Shown one piece after another: positions 35,773-43,346 of a stretch of 64,000 nt of DNA (its first letter is position 1; each line of letters opens with the position of its first letter). The notes beneath the pieces were generated by a model, which searched no databases, was not told where the DNA came from, and saw only the letters and a program-made list of their open reading frames with translations. The DNA lies in the NCBI GenBank assembly GCA_031269245.1, contig JAISZL010000098.1:1-64000 (forward strand), written 5' to 3'. The stretch comes from Synergistaceae bacterium. GTDB lineage: Bacteria > Synergistota > Synergistia > Synergistales > Synergistaceae. Made by a program: the position numbers and the translations under genes.

Positions 35773-36717
35773 TTGAATATTGCTATGACCACTGCTGGAT
35801 CAGGAATACGAAAGATATCGCCGGATGAATTTTGCGAGATGTACGGAGATACCAGCCGCAGAGCTCTTTACTATGTAAGGAACATAGGTAAGGAGGGGTT
35901 CGTATTATCCGCTTTTAGCGGAGACGCCCCGGTGGGGTATCTCGTTTGCAGGGCCCAGCTCGGAGTGAAAAAACTCTTCGTGCAGGTCGCGAACGTGCTG
36001 GAAGAATACCGCGGGAGGGGGGTTTGCTCGAAACTCCTCGGCGAGGCGGAAGTCATCTGCGCCGAAATGCGGTTGAACGCGGTAAAAATATGTGTTGCTG
36101 AAAACACAAGCGGCTTTGGTTTTATAAGAGATTTTTTGGCTGGGAATGGATACGTGATAGCCGACAAAGTTCGGATATTCCGTTGCGAGCCTGGCGGTGA
36201 GCGGGACTATCGGGGTTGGGAGGTGTACATGGCCGAGAGAGGGGACAGGCTGGTGCGCTGGCTGGAGGCGGATGGCTTCAGCGCGGTGACATTTGAGAGC
36301 GCCGGAGACACTGTCATGAAGGAGCTTTATGAGTCTGGCGCTAACGAATTCGGGAACGATCTGGATATAACGCCCTTTCTCGACGGGGAGGGCTGCAATC
36401 TTTTGAGGTCCGTCAGCGCGGTCGCTCTGAAGGACGGACGCCCGGCGGCTTACTGCCTCGTAACCGGCCCTGATACCGTCAGCGCGGTATTCGAGCAAAT
36501 ATCGGTGGCGAAGGCGTACAGGAACACTGGCGTTCTGCTGATGGCCTTGGCCGAGTCGATGCGGCGCTTCAAGGAACTCGGGTATACGAGGGCTGTGTAC
36601 GCTATATATGAGCGCAACACGATCGCGCTCGCGTTCGCGAGGAAAATTTTGCGCAAGATGACGAGTAACGAAAAAGCGCAGTATAACTTCGAGAAAACGA
36701 TAAGTTATACCAATTAG
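35773..36717 (+). CDS. Two-domain GNAT acyltransferase, RiPP maturase candidate
   Basis: 314 aa from a TTG seven nt after GGAGG (ATG at 35785 is an alternative). Two tandem GNAT folds are visible. The N-terminal one carries a full acyl-CoA/ACP binding loop (EEYRGRGVCSKLL, about 76-88); the C-terminal one has a weaker AKAYRNTGVLLMALAES loop. In selidamide-type pathways GNAT enzymes attach fatty acyl groups to side chains of Nif11- or NHLP-type precursors. Here the gene sits between such a precursor and an ACP/ketosynthase cassette that could supply the acyl donor. The function is inferred from family and context. Confidence 0.8.
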   Translation: MNIAMTTAGSGIRKISPDEFCEMYGDTSRRALYYVRNIGKEGFVLSAFSGDAPVGYLVCRAQLGVKKLFVQVANVLEEYRGRGVCSKLLGEAEVICAEMRLNAVKICVAENTSGFGFIRDFLAGNGYVIADKVRIFRCEPGGERDYRGWEVYMAERGDRLVRWLEADGFSAVTFESAGDTVMKELYESGANEFGNDLDITPFLDGEGCNLLRSVSAVALKDGRPAAYCLVTGPDTVSAVFEQISVAKAYRNTGVLLMALAESMRRFKELGYTRAVYAIYERNTIALAFARKILRKMTSNEKAQYNFEKTISYTN

Positions 36718-36793
36718 CGATCAATAGGTTGTTTTTGATGCGACTGAGCGGTTATCCAAACTTGTTTTAACGCTTCACCCTTCAGGCCTTTGA
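36717..36793 (+). repeat. Dispersed ~77-nt structured element, copy 2
   Basis: Second copy of the element at 12683-12759, beginning on the last base of the GNAT stop codon and ending about 45 nt before the ribosome site of the ACP gene. First stem GGTTG/CGACT and second GGTT/AACT still pair, with G-U pairs where copy 1 has G-C. As in copy 1 it lies at a gene junction, reading in the gene direction. Confidence 0.65.
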
Positions 36794-36852
36794 TTTCAAA
36801 TTGGCATTAAAACGTATGCGGTGCGCATTATTGCGTGATGGAGGAAGACGAT

Positions 36853-37140
36853 ATGGCTAAACTTGAAGATATCGAGGGAATCATAGCCCATAAGATAGTG
36901 GAGAGGCTTGAATTGACGGATGTGGACCCGGATTCGATATCTCCCGAGGCGAGCCTCTTTGAATCCGTGAAGGGAGATGGCGGGAACCTAGGCCTCGATT
37001 CGATCGACGGGCTCGAACTGATAGTTTTGATTTATGAGGAGTGGGACATAAAGGTGAGTGCGAACGATATGCCAAGGCTTACTACTATAAAACGCACAGC
37101 GGATTATATCAGAGAGCGCTCGGCGGACGCAGAGAAATGA
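36853..37140 (+). CDS. Acyl carrier protein
   Basis: 95 aa from the ATG with GGAGGAA six nt upstream. The phosphopantetheine attachment Ser is in GLDSIDGLEL near residue 52, in the usual four-helix ACP length. It carries the growing acyl chain for the ketosynthase pair encoded downstream; the next gene overlaps its stop. No phosphopantetheinyl transferase or malonyl transacylase is encoded locally, so housekeeping enzymes must load it. Confidence 0.93.
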   Translation: MAKLEDIEGIIAHKIVERLELTDVDPDSISPEASLFESVKGDGGNLGLDSIDGLELIVLIYEEWDIKVSANDMPRLTTIKRTADYIRERSADAEK

Positions 37141-38345
37141 TGAATCACTCAGGCGGAAGGACAGCCATAACAGGGATAGGTGTGTCCGCTCCGAACGGGC
37201 GAGGGAGGGAGGCTTTTTTCAGGAGCTGCTCTGATGGCGCCGCGGGGATCGGGGAGTGCGGGCTCTTCTCCGCGGAAAAGCTCTCGACCCGGCATTTCGG
37301 CGAAATACGCGGCGATTTTCCACCCGCGTCCTCCCCGCCGGTCGGTGACACCAGGTTGAAGGCGCTCATCCGCGAAGCCCTCGCTGAGGCCATGAGCGAC
37401 GGGGGCCTTGACAGCGAGCAAATAGCCGCTCTCGGGACGCGGGCATGGTTATGCTTTGGAACGCTGTTAGCCGCGACAGACCCCATAATGGAATACTCCG
37501 CCGCGAAGAGATCGGGGAGAACCCTTCACGGCTATCTGGAAAACGTCAACGATTATCTGCCATTCATTCGCGAGCTATGCGGAGTCGGCGGCGCGTCTTT
37601 CGTCAGTTCCGCGGCCTGTGCCGCCGGAACGACCGCAGCCGGCATGGCGTATGATTTCATAAAAAACGGAATGTGTAGCCTCTGCGTCGTTGGCGGCGCC
37701 GATCCTCTCACAAAGGCAGCGGCCTACGGGTTTCACGCCCTCAAACTGCTGAGCGGCGGGGTGTGCAATCCGTTTGACGAGTTCCGCGACGGCATAAGCA
37801 TAGGAGAAGGCGCGGCGTTTTTTATCTTCGAGGAGCATGAGGCCGCGCTGTCGCGCGGCGCGCGCATATACGCGGAGGTGAAAGGCTATGGGCTCTCGAA
37901 CGACGCGTATCACATAACAAGCCCCGACCCTGACGGGCTCGGCGTGGTTCACGCGATGAGGGAAGCCTTGCGCGAAGCCGGGCTCGCTGCCGGGGACGTG
38001 TCTCATGTGAACGCTCACGGCACGGGAACACCGATAAACGACCAGGTGGAACTCCAGGCCATTGAGAAATTGTACGGCAGCGCAAAAAAACCGAGTTTGA
38101 CCTCGACTAAGGCGCTGGTCGGTCACTGCATGGGGGCGGCCGGCGCTCTCGACCTCGCGGCTCTGGTCATGGAGGTGAAAAACCAGGCGTATATGCCGTT
38201 GCCAAACCTCACAAACCCCATTGGGACGGATTGTTTCATAAGCTCCGCCGCGCATCCTCGCGAGATCAATTTCGGTTTCTCCAATTCATACGCTTTTGCC
38301 GGCAATATCGCCAGCCTCCTAGTGGGGAGGATGATTGACGAATGA
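37137..38345 (+). CDS. Beta-ketoacyl-ACP synthase (KS), type II
   Basis: 402 aa, FabF-like. Active-site Cys in SSAACAAGTTA (near residue 165), first His in NAHGTGTPIND and second in GHCMGAAG. It condenses malonyl-ACP with the acyl chain. The gene overlaps the ACP gene by 4 nt and is followed by a dehydratase and a Cys-less KS homologue, the order of a KS/chain-length-factor pair as in aryl polyene and other type II polyene systems. Confidence 0.93.
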   Translation: MMNHSGGRTAITGIGVSAPNGRGREAFFRSCSDGAAGIGECGLFSAEKLSTRHFGEIRGDFPPASSPPVGDTRLKALIREALAEAMSDGGLDSEQIAALGTRAWLCFGTLLAATDPIMEYSAAKRSGRTLHGYLENVNDYLPFIRELCGVGGASFVSSAACAAGTTAAGMAYDFIKNGMCSLCVVGGADPLTKAAAYGFHALKLLSGGVCNPFDEFRDGISIGEGAAFFIFEEHEAALSRGARIYAEVKGYGLSNDAYHITSPDPDGLGVVHAMREALREAGLAAGDVSHVNAHGTGTPINDQVELQAIEKLYGSAKKPSLTSTKALVGHCMGAAGALDLAALVMEVKNQAYMPLPNLTNPIGTDCFISSAAHPREINFGFSNSYAFAGNIASLLVGRMIDE

Positions 38346-38794
38346 CCGGGACGGCTTGCCGGATAGACAGGGATGGCGTCATGAAGGCACTCCCGCACAG
38401 GGAGGAGATGCTGATGATAGACTGTGTAACCGAACTGGAACGGGGACGCAGGGCTATTGGTTACAAGGACATAATTAACGGGGAGTTCTGGTGCGCGGGC
38501 CATTTTCCAGGCGAGTCGATATTTCCCGGGGTGCTTGTGATAGAGATGATGGCCCAGATTTCGGCTTTGGCGTTTTACAGGAAGGGCGGGCCGGAGGCAA
38601 AACCGTTGCTGGCCAAGGTTGACAACGTCAAGTTTTTGTCGAAGGTTACGCCGGGCTGCCGCCTGTTTGTCGAAGCGGTATTGGACGCCGAGATCGCAGG
38701 GTTCTTCAGGATGAAGTGCAGGGCCTTCCGAGACGGAGAGGACGTGGCGGTCGGGAAACTGACCTGTTGCATGAAGCATGGTGACGCGGAATGA
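38342..38794 (+). CDS. 3-hydroxyacyl-ACP dehydratase, FabZ-like
   Basis: 150 aa single hotdog domain. PHREEMLMID near the N-terminus and the catalytic block GHFPGESIFPGVLVIEMMAQ (His and, in the partner position, the acidic residue) near residues 57-76 match FabZ/ApeI-type dehydratases. It removes water after ketoreduction to give a trans double bond. It overlaps both neighbours by 4 nt. Confidence 0.9.
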   Translation: MTGTACRIDRDGVMKALPHREEMLMIDCVTELERGRRAIGYKDIINGEFWCAGHFPGESIFPGVLVIEMMAQISALAFYRKGGPEAKPLLAKVDNVKFLSKVTPGCRLFVEAVLDAEIAGFFRMKCRAFRDGEDVAVGKLTCCMKHGDAE

Positions 38795-39846
38795 ATTCAT
38801 ATGAAACAGCGATAAACGGAATCGGAATCATAAGCGCGGCTGGGGTTGACGTGAGATCGGTGTGTGAACGCATACGCGGCGGCCTAGTGAAGCCTCGTAC
38901 CGGAAAGCAGCCGCGCGAGACGGAGTTCGAGCCCGGCGTCCCTCCGCAGAAGCTGAGAAGGGTGAATCGCTATTCAAGGCTGGCGGTGGCCGCCGCGATT
39001 CAATCCATGAACGACGCCGGCAAATCGGACACGAGCTTCGACCCGTTTCGCGGAGGAACCATCTTCACGACAGGATACGGCTCGATGTCGTCGAACATCG
39101 CTTTCGGAATGTCAGTGGCCGATGGCGAGCCGGATCTGTGCAGCCCGTCTCTTTTCGCGGGCACTGTGGCCAACGCGTGTGTCGGTCAGGTTTGCGTCCA
39201 ACTGAATCTGAGGGGGCCAAGCACGGTTCTGATAGGCGGCAATGTCCTTCTCTACTCGAAGCTGCTGTTGGAAACGGACAGGGCGGACGTCGTCTTCGCG
39301 GGCGCGGTCGAGGAATACGACGAAGACCTCTTCGCGTCGCTCGGGAAAAATGAGATCGCATCAGAGATATGCGTTAACGAAGCGACGGTCGTATTCTACC
39401 TCGGACGGAGGAACGAGGCTTCGTACTGCGTTGTCGGCGAAAGCTCATCGGCGGCCCTCCGCGGATACCCTCTGGTGAAAAGACTCGGTGAAGCGGAGTC
39501 GGAAAGAGCCATGCGGCTCTCACTGAGGGAATGTCTCGATAAAAACGGAGGCGCCGATGTTGTCATATCATCCGCGAACGGGTCGTATTTCGACAGTATC
39601 GAGGCCAGAGCCATCGAGGCGGAAGCTCCGGGAGCGGGGGTGGCGGACGCGGTGAAGAGGTTTTTCGGTGAAACTATGGGATCGGCATTTCTCATCGCCG
39701 CGGCGGCTGGCTCGCTTTGCCTGAGGGAACGCCGTTTCGCGGAAGGATTGGGCATCGTGCGCGATCTGGATAAGATCTTGGTGACGGGGTATGACCCCAT
39801 AGGGAACTACAACTGTGTCGTTTTATCCAAGAACAGGGACCTCTGA
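38791..39846 (+). CDS. Cys-less ketosynthase homologue, chain-length-factor-like
   Basis: 351 aa with ketosynthase fold markers (NGIGIISAAGVDV, a GPSTVLIGGNVLL block and a C-terminal GETMGSAFLIAAAAG). The catalytic Cys position reads Gly-Gly-Asn and the usual catalytic His motifs are absent or changed. It is therefore probably not a condensing enzyme by itself but the chain-length-factor partner of the KS encoded one gene upstream. It is shorter than most CLF proteins (about 400 aa). Confidence 0.82.
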   Translation: MNSYETAINGIGIISAAGVDVRSVCERIRGGLVKPRTGKQPRETEFEPGVPPQKLRRVNRYSRLAVAAAIQSMNDAGKSDTSFDPFRGGTIFTTGYGSMSSNIAFGMSVADGEPDLCSPSLFAGTVANACVGQVCVQLNLRGPSTVLIGGNVLLYSKLLLETDRADVVFAGAVEEYDEDLFASLGKNEIASEICVNEATVVFYLGRRNEASYCVVGESSSAALRGYPLVKRLGEAESERAMRLSLRECLDKNGGADVVISSANGSYFDSIEARAIEAEAPGAGVADAVKRFFGETMGSAFLIAAAAGSLCLRERRFAEGLGIVRDLDKILVTGYDPIGNYNCVVLSKNRDL

Positions 39847-39847
39847 A

Positions 39848-40585
39848 ATGCTCATGCTCGAGGGAAAGACGGCAGTGATAACCGGAGGATCGAGAGGGAT
39901 TGGCCTTGCCTGTGTGGAGTCCTTTCTGGCGGAGGGGGCTCGCGTAGCCGCCACGTATAACTCGTCGGCGGGGGGGCTGCCGGCGCTCGCGGATGGCGGG
40001 TATGGCGGGTGTCTTTCTATCCACAGGCTCGATATACGCGACGAAGAGAGGGTTGAGAGAATTTCGGCTGACATGGTCGAGCTTTTGGGCGGGCTGGATA
40101 TTCTCGTCAACAACGCCGGGGTGAGCCGCCCGTCTCTTTTCATGACGATAACGGACGAGCATTGGGATGAGGTTTTGCGGACAAACTTGTACGGAGCGTA
40201 CCGAATGCTGAAACAACTGCTGTTCCCCATGTTGTCCCATAAGAGAGGCTCGGTGATAAACATTGCCTCAGTGAACGGTCTTCGGGCAGACAAAGGACAG
40301 GCAGCCTACTCCGCATCAAAAGCGGCTCTGATAAGCCTCACTCAGACGCTCTCAAGGGAATTCTCCGGCAGGGGGATTCGGGTCAACGCGGTAGCGCCTG
40401 GGTATGTCGAAACGGATATGACTTCGACGATTTCCGCGGAATTGCGTGATGAATTGATAAGACAGATTCCGATGAGACGCTTCGGACTTGCCTCCGAAGC
40501 GGCGAACGCGGTGACGTTTCTAGCAAGCGATAGATCGAGCTATATAACAGGCCAGACTATCATCGTGGATGGCGGTCTGTATTAG
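39848..40585 (+). CDS. 3-oxoacyl-ACP reductase, FabG-like
   Basis: 245 aa short-chain dehydrogenase: TGGSRGIGLA cofactor loop near residue 10, NNAG near 89, catalytic Ser-Tyr-Lys in NIASVNGL...AAYSASKAAL near 137-155. NADPH-dependent reduction of the 3-keto group. With the dehydratase it completes a keto-to-alkene cycle; no enoyl reductase follows. It starts one nt after the CLF stop region, and is followed 12 nt later by precursor 2. Confidence 0.93.
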   Translation: MLMLEGKTAVITGGSRGIGLACVESFLAEGARVAATYNSSAGGLPALADGGYGGCLSIHRLDIRDEERVERISADMVELLGGLDILVNNAGVSRPSLFMTITDEHWDEVLRTNLYGAYRMLKQLLFPMLSHKRGSVINIASVNGLRADKGQAAYSASKAALISLTQTLSREFSGRGIRVNAVAPGYVETDMTSTISAELRDELIRQIPMRRFGLASEAANAVTFLASDRSSYITGQTIIVDGGLY

Positions 40586-40597
40586 AGGAGGGGTATC

Positions 40598-40924
40598 GTG
40601 AGCAAGTTTGTGGAGTTTTACAACAAAGTACGCTCGGACGATTCACTAAGGGCGGAGTTCGCTGGAGTGATGAAGGAACAGGGGGTGGCTGTCGGCGCCA
40701 AGTTCACGGACCTTGACGAGAAGGTGCTGGCAGCGCTCGAGCCGTTGGCGCTGCGCGCAGGCATCGGTTTTAAGCTGGATGAGGCGATTGAGTATTTTTC
40801 CAGAAAAGAGGATGGAGTCCTGTCGGATTTCGAACTCGAGGCTGTGGCGGGAGGAGCTAAATATATACCGGAGGTCGAGTACATATATCAGGATGCGGAA
40901 GGGAGTCACAGTTCTAATGGATAA
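40598..40924 (+). CDS. Nif11-like RiPP precursor 2
   Basis: 108 aa from a GTG after GAGGAGGGG. Leader of 86 residues ends in LSDFELEAVAGG. The 22-residue core begins AKYIPEVEYIYQDAEG and holds a Tyr-Gln-Asp triplet within a (V/I)(D/E)-x-aromatic pattern shared with precursors 3 and 4. Aromatic-x-Asp/Asn triplets are typical sites of three-residue cyclophane formation by SPASM radical SAM enzymes. Confidence 0.9.
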   Translation: MSKFVEFYNKVRSDDSLRAEFAGVMKEQGVAVGAKFTDLDEKVLAALEPLALRAGIGFKLDEAIEYFSRKEDGVLSDFELEAVAGGAKYIPEVEYIYQDAEGSHSSNG

Positions 40925-41264
40925 ATTCATCGAGTTTAGGAACAAGATGATATCTGACGGTAAATTGGCGGAGGAGTATGGCGAGGTCATTAAACGCCGC
41001 AGTATCGCGAAAGGGACAAAATTCTCCGACCTCGATGACTCTGCGATATCAGAGATGATAGATGTAGCGCGCCGAGGCGGTTTCGTTTTCACCCTCGATG
41101 AGGTCAGGAAGTATTTTGCTGGCAATTCACAGGGCGAACTCTCGGACACCGAATTGGAGAGCGTGGCGGGAGGAAAGGGAGAACAGTCAACGCTCATCGT
41201 TGATATTTACCGCAACGAAGAGAACAAGCCCCAATGGATGGAGAAGAGGTATAATAAAAGTTAA
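40917..41264 (+). CDS. Nif11-like RiPP precursor 3
   Basis: 115 aa, ATG overlapping the end of precursor 2 by 8 nt. Leader end LSDTELESVAGG with Gly-Gly at 85-86 as in the others. The 29-residue core has IVDIYRNEEN, giving a Tyr-Arg-Asn triplet in the shared pattern, then a basic, Trp-containing tail (KPQWMEKRYNKS). Weak ribosome site; translation may be coupled to precursor 2. Confidence 0.9.
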   Translation: MDKFIEFRNKMISDGKLAEEYGEVIKRRSIAKGTKFSDLDDSAISEMIDVARRGGFVFTLDEVRKYFAGNSQGELSDTELESVAGGKGEQSTLIVDIYRNEENKPQWMEKRYNKS

Positions 41265-41313
41265 GGAAATGCTGCTTTATAGAATCGCCAAAGCGAAATA
41301 GGGAGATGATGGA

Positions 41314-41670
41314 GTGAGTAAGTATATCGATTTTTACAACAAAATAAGCGCTGACGTTAATTTTGCGGCGGAGTACAAAAAAATCATGAAAGAGAAGAGG
41401 GTTCCAACGGGAACGCCATTTTGGGCACTTTCTGACGATGTGCTGGACGCGCTGATTTCGCTTGCGTCTACCGCCGGTTTTGACTTTACGCTCGATGAGC
41501 TTAAAGCGCGTTTTTCAAAGAAATCCGGCAGCGAACTGTCCGATGATGAACTCGAGGCAGTTGCCGGAGGCAAGGGTAAAGTCCCCGATAAAATTATATT
41601 TATCGACCATGCCTGGGACGATCCCGATAACCCACACAACCCGAATAATCCAAGTTATACGTCCAGCTAG
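41314..41670 (+). CDS. Nif11-like RiPP precursor 4
   Basis: 118 aa from a GTG. Leader ends ELSDDELEAVAGG at 85-86. The 32-residue core contains IIFIDHAWDDPDN, with Trp-Asp-Asp in the shared position, then a Pro/Asn-rich tail (NPHNPNNPSY). The radical SAM gene starts on the next base after its stop, so precursor and modifying enzyme are translationally coupled. Confidence 0.92.
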   Translation: MSKYIDFYNKISADVNFAAEYKKIMKEKRVPTGTPFWALSDDVLDALISLASTAGFDFTLDELKARFSKKSGSELSDDELEAVAGGKGKVPDKIIFIDHAWDDPDNPHNPNNPSYTSS

Positions 41671-43116
41671 ATGAAGCAATTCCGCCTAAGGGAGAATTTT
41701 GCATTCAGAGGTTGGGACAAGCTACCTTATGCTGTGGTCGACTTAAGGAATGCTGAAGCCGTTTTTTTGACACTCGGCCAATTCAAACCTCTATATGATT
41801 TTCTTTCGGACGATATCTCGCTTGAGGATGAGTCGTTGGAGTTATATGAGGATATGGCTCGTATGGGCATCGAACGGGGATTTCTGGAGGAGTGTGAGTC
41901 AAAGACGCACCTGGCGTCTTATCAAAAGTACAAGAGGGCAGGCTGTCGCTATATAAAAAGCGTACAGTGGTCGATAACCAACGCGTGCAACCTGAGATGC
42001 CGCCATTGTTTCGTCAACGCCTCAGATGTAAGACAGGAGGAATTGTCCCTGCAAGACTGCCTTCGCATCATCGATCAGCTTGAGAGCGCAAACGTGGCGG
42101 CGGTATCGCTCACCGGAGGAGAACCTCTTATACGGGAGGACTTTTGGGATATCGTCGACGCGCTTTTAGAAAAAAGAATAACCGTAACCGATCTTTTCAC
42201 AAACTCTCTTCTCGTAGATGAGTGTTTCCTGGATGAATGTTCGAAAAGGCACCTGTCGTGGGTTTTCTGCATCAGCTTCGACGGAGTCGGATGTCACGAC
42301 TGGCTGCGGGGAATGGATGGCGTCGAGTCGCGTGCAGTGGATGCGATAAAGCGTATAAAATCCGCGGGATTCCGGGTCGCGATAAGTTCCGCTCTTCACA
42401 GAGACAATCTGGCGTCCCTATGCCCAACCTATGAGCTATTGAAAGAACTCGGCGTCGACGCATGGAAAATGTCCCCTGTGATGCACACCGGGCGCTGGGT
42501 TGAAGAGGCGGATAAACGAATAATAGGCGTTACGAGCCTTTATGATTTATTTCTTGATGTTATTGGCTGGTATCGTCATGACTCCATGCCGATGGCACTC
42601 TCATTGGGTGGTTTTTTCACCTGCTTGAGAGGCCGCAGTGAGTGGAGCTCTCCATATCATAGGAATGCCGGGACCGAGCGCTCGCTGAACCTGCCGGTCT
42701 GCGGAGCGTGCAGGACGCATATTTATCTTGCGTCAAACGGCAGGGTTCTGCCATGTATCCCTACGGCCGGAACATGTTTGGAGGAAGATGCTCCCAATAT
42801 CATGGATGTTCCTCTCACAGAGATATTGGGCAGTTCGAAATTTTTCGAGCTTATTGATACGCGCCTTGGCGCGTCGTTCGAACAGAATCAGATTTGCGCT
42901 GATTGCGAATTTCGCCTCGAATGCGGTCCATGCAGGGCCTCGGCTCTGCATGAAACCGGTCATTTTTACGGCCCGGACAAATCGGCTTGTGTTTACTGGA
43001 ATGGGGGTTATCCAGAGAAAATAAAGCGTGTTTTCGAAACGTCTCAACATAGCGGAAGGCGCCCTGCTTCGGCGGATACGAGCCGCTTGAGTATATCAAT
43101 GAATTTGGCGCGGTGA
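41671..43116 (+). CDS. Radical SAM/SPASM peptide maturase
   Basis: 481 aa. Residues ~1-90 look like a leader-binding (RRE/PqqD-like) region. The 4Fe-4S SAM motif CNLRCRHC is at 106-113, then a TIM-barrel core with LTGGEPL near 145. A C-terminal SPASM region (about 345-440) has many Cys, including CGAC, CADC and CGPC, for two auxiliary clusters. SPASM enzymes install carbon-carbon or thioether crosslinks in peptides. Direct contact with precursor 4 and its conserved aromatic-x-Asp triplet argue for a cyclophane-type product; this is inference. Confidence 0.93.
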   Translation: MKQFRLRENFAFRGWDKLPYAVVDLRNAEAVFLTLGQFKPLYDFLSDDISLEDESLELYEDMARMGIERGFLEECESKTHLASYQKYKRAGCRYIKSVQWSITNACNLRCRHCFVNASDVRQEELSLQDCLRIIDQLESANVAAVSLTGGEPLIREDFWDIVDALLEKRITVTDLFTNSLLVDECFLDECSKRHLSWVFCISFDGVGCHDWLRGMDGVESRAVDAIKRIKSAGFRVAISSALHRDNLASLCPTYELLKELGVDAWKMSPVMHTGRWVEEADKRIIGVTSLYDLFLDVIGWYRHDSMPMALSLGGFFTCLRGRSEWSSPYHRNAGTERSLNLPVCGACRTHIYLASNGRVLPCIPTAGTCLEEDAPNIMDVPLTEILGSSKFFELIDTRLGASFEQNQICADCEFRLECGPCRASALHETGHFYGPDKSACVYWNGGYPEKIKRVFETSQHSGRRPASADTSRLSISMNLAR

Positions 43117-43140
43117 AAGTGCTATAATTTTTCCCGAAAC

Positions 43141-43312
43141 CACAGGCAAGACCGCTGGGCTCTGCCCCGAACCCCGCAGGGGAACCAGTCCCCTTGACTC
43201 CGTTATCATTTTTCACCCTACGGGTGAAAATAAAAATGTAAAAAGGGTCCAGGGAACTAGTTCCCTGATGGGTGCGGGCGGCGCTTGCGGTTTCGATCCT
43301 GCGGTTTGAGGT
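43141..43312. repeat. Inverted-repeat intergenic element
   Basis: Two arms in opposite orientation (left about 43141-43200, right about 43250-43312) share the core CAGGGGAACCAGTCCCCT / AGGGAACTAGTTCCCT. The centre is a hairpin TTTTCACC-CTAC-GGGTGAAAA. The right arm, read on the minus strand, matches 55812-55889. It separates the radical SAM gene from cbiA and may act as a bidirectional terminator and as the island's right boundary. Confidence 0.7.
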
Positions 43313-43346
43313 TTTTTGCGCTATCACAAGGAGGTTGAGACGCATC

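Noticed and set aside
40598..41670. Nif11 genes as nitrogen-fixation proteins
   Set aside because: The family name is historical. Gly-Gly ends, short variable cores and C39/NHLM export genes show that they are RiPP precursors.
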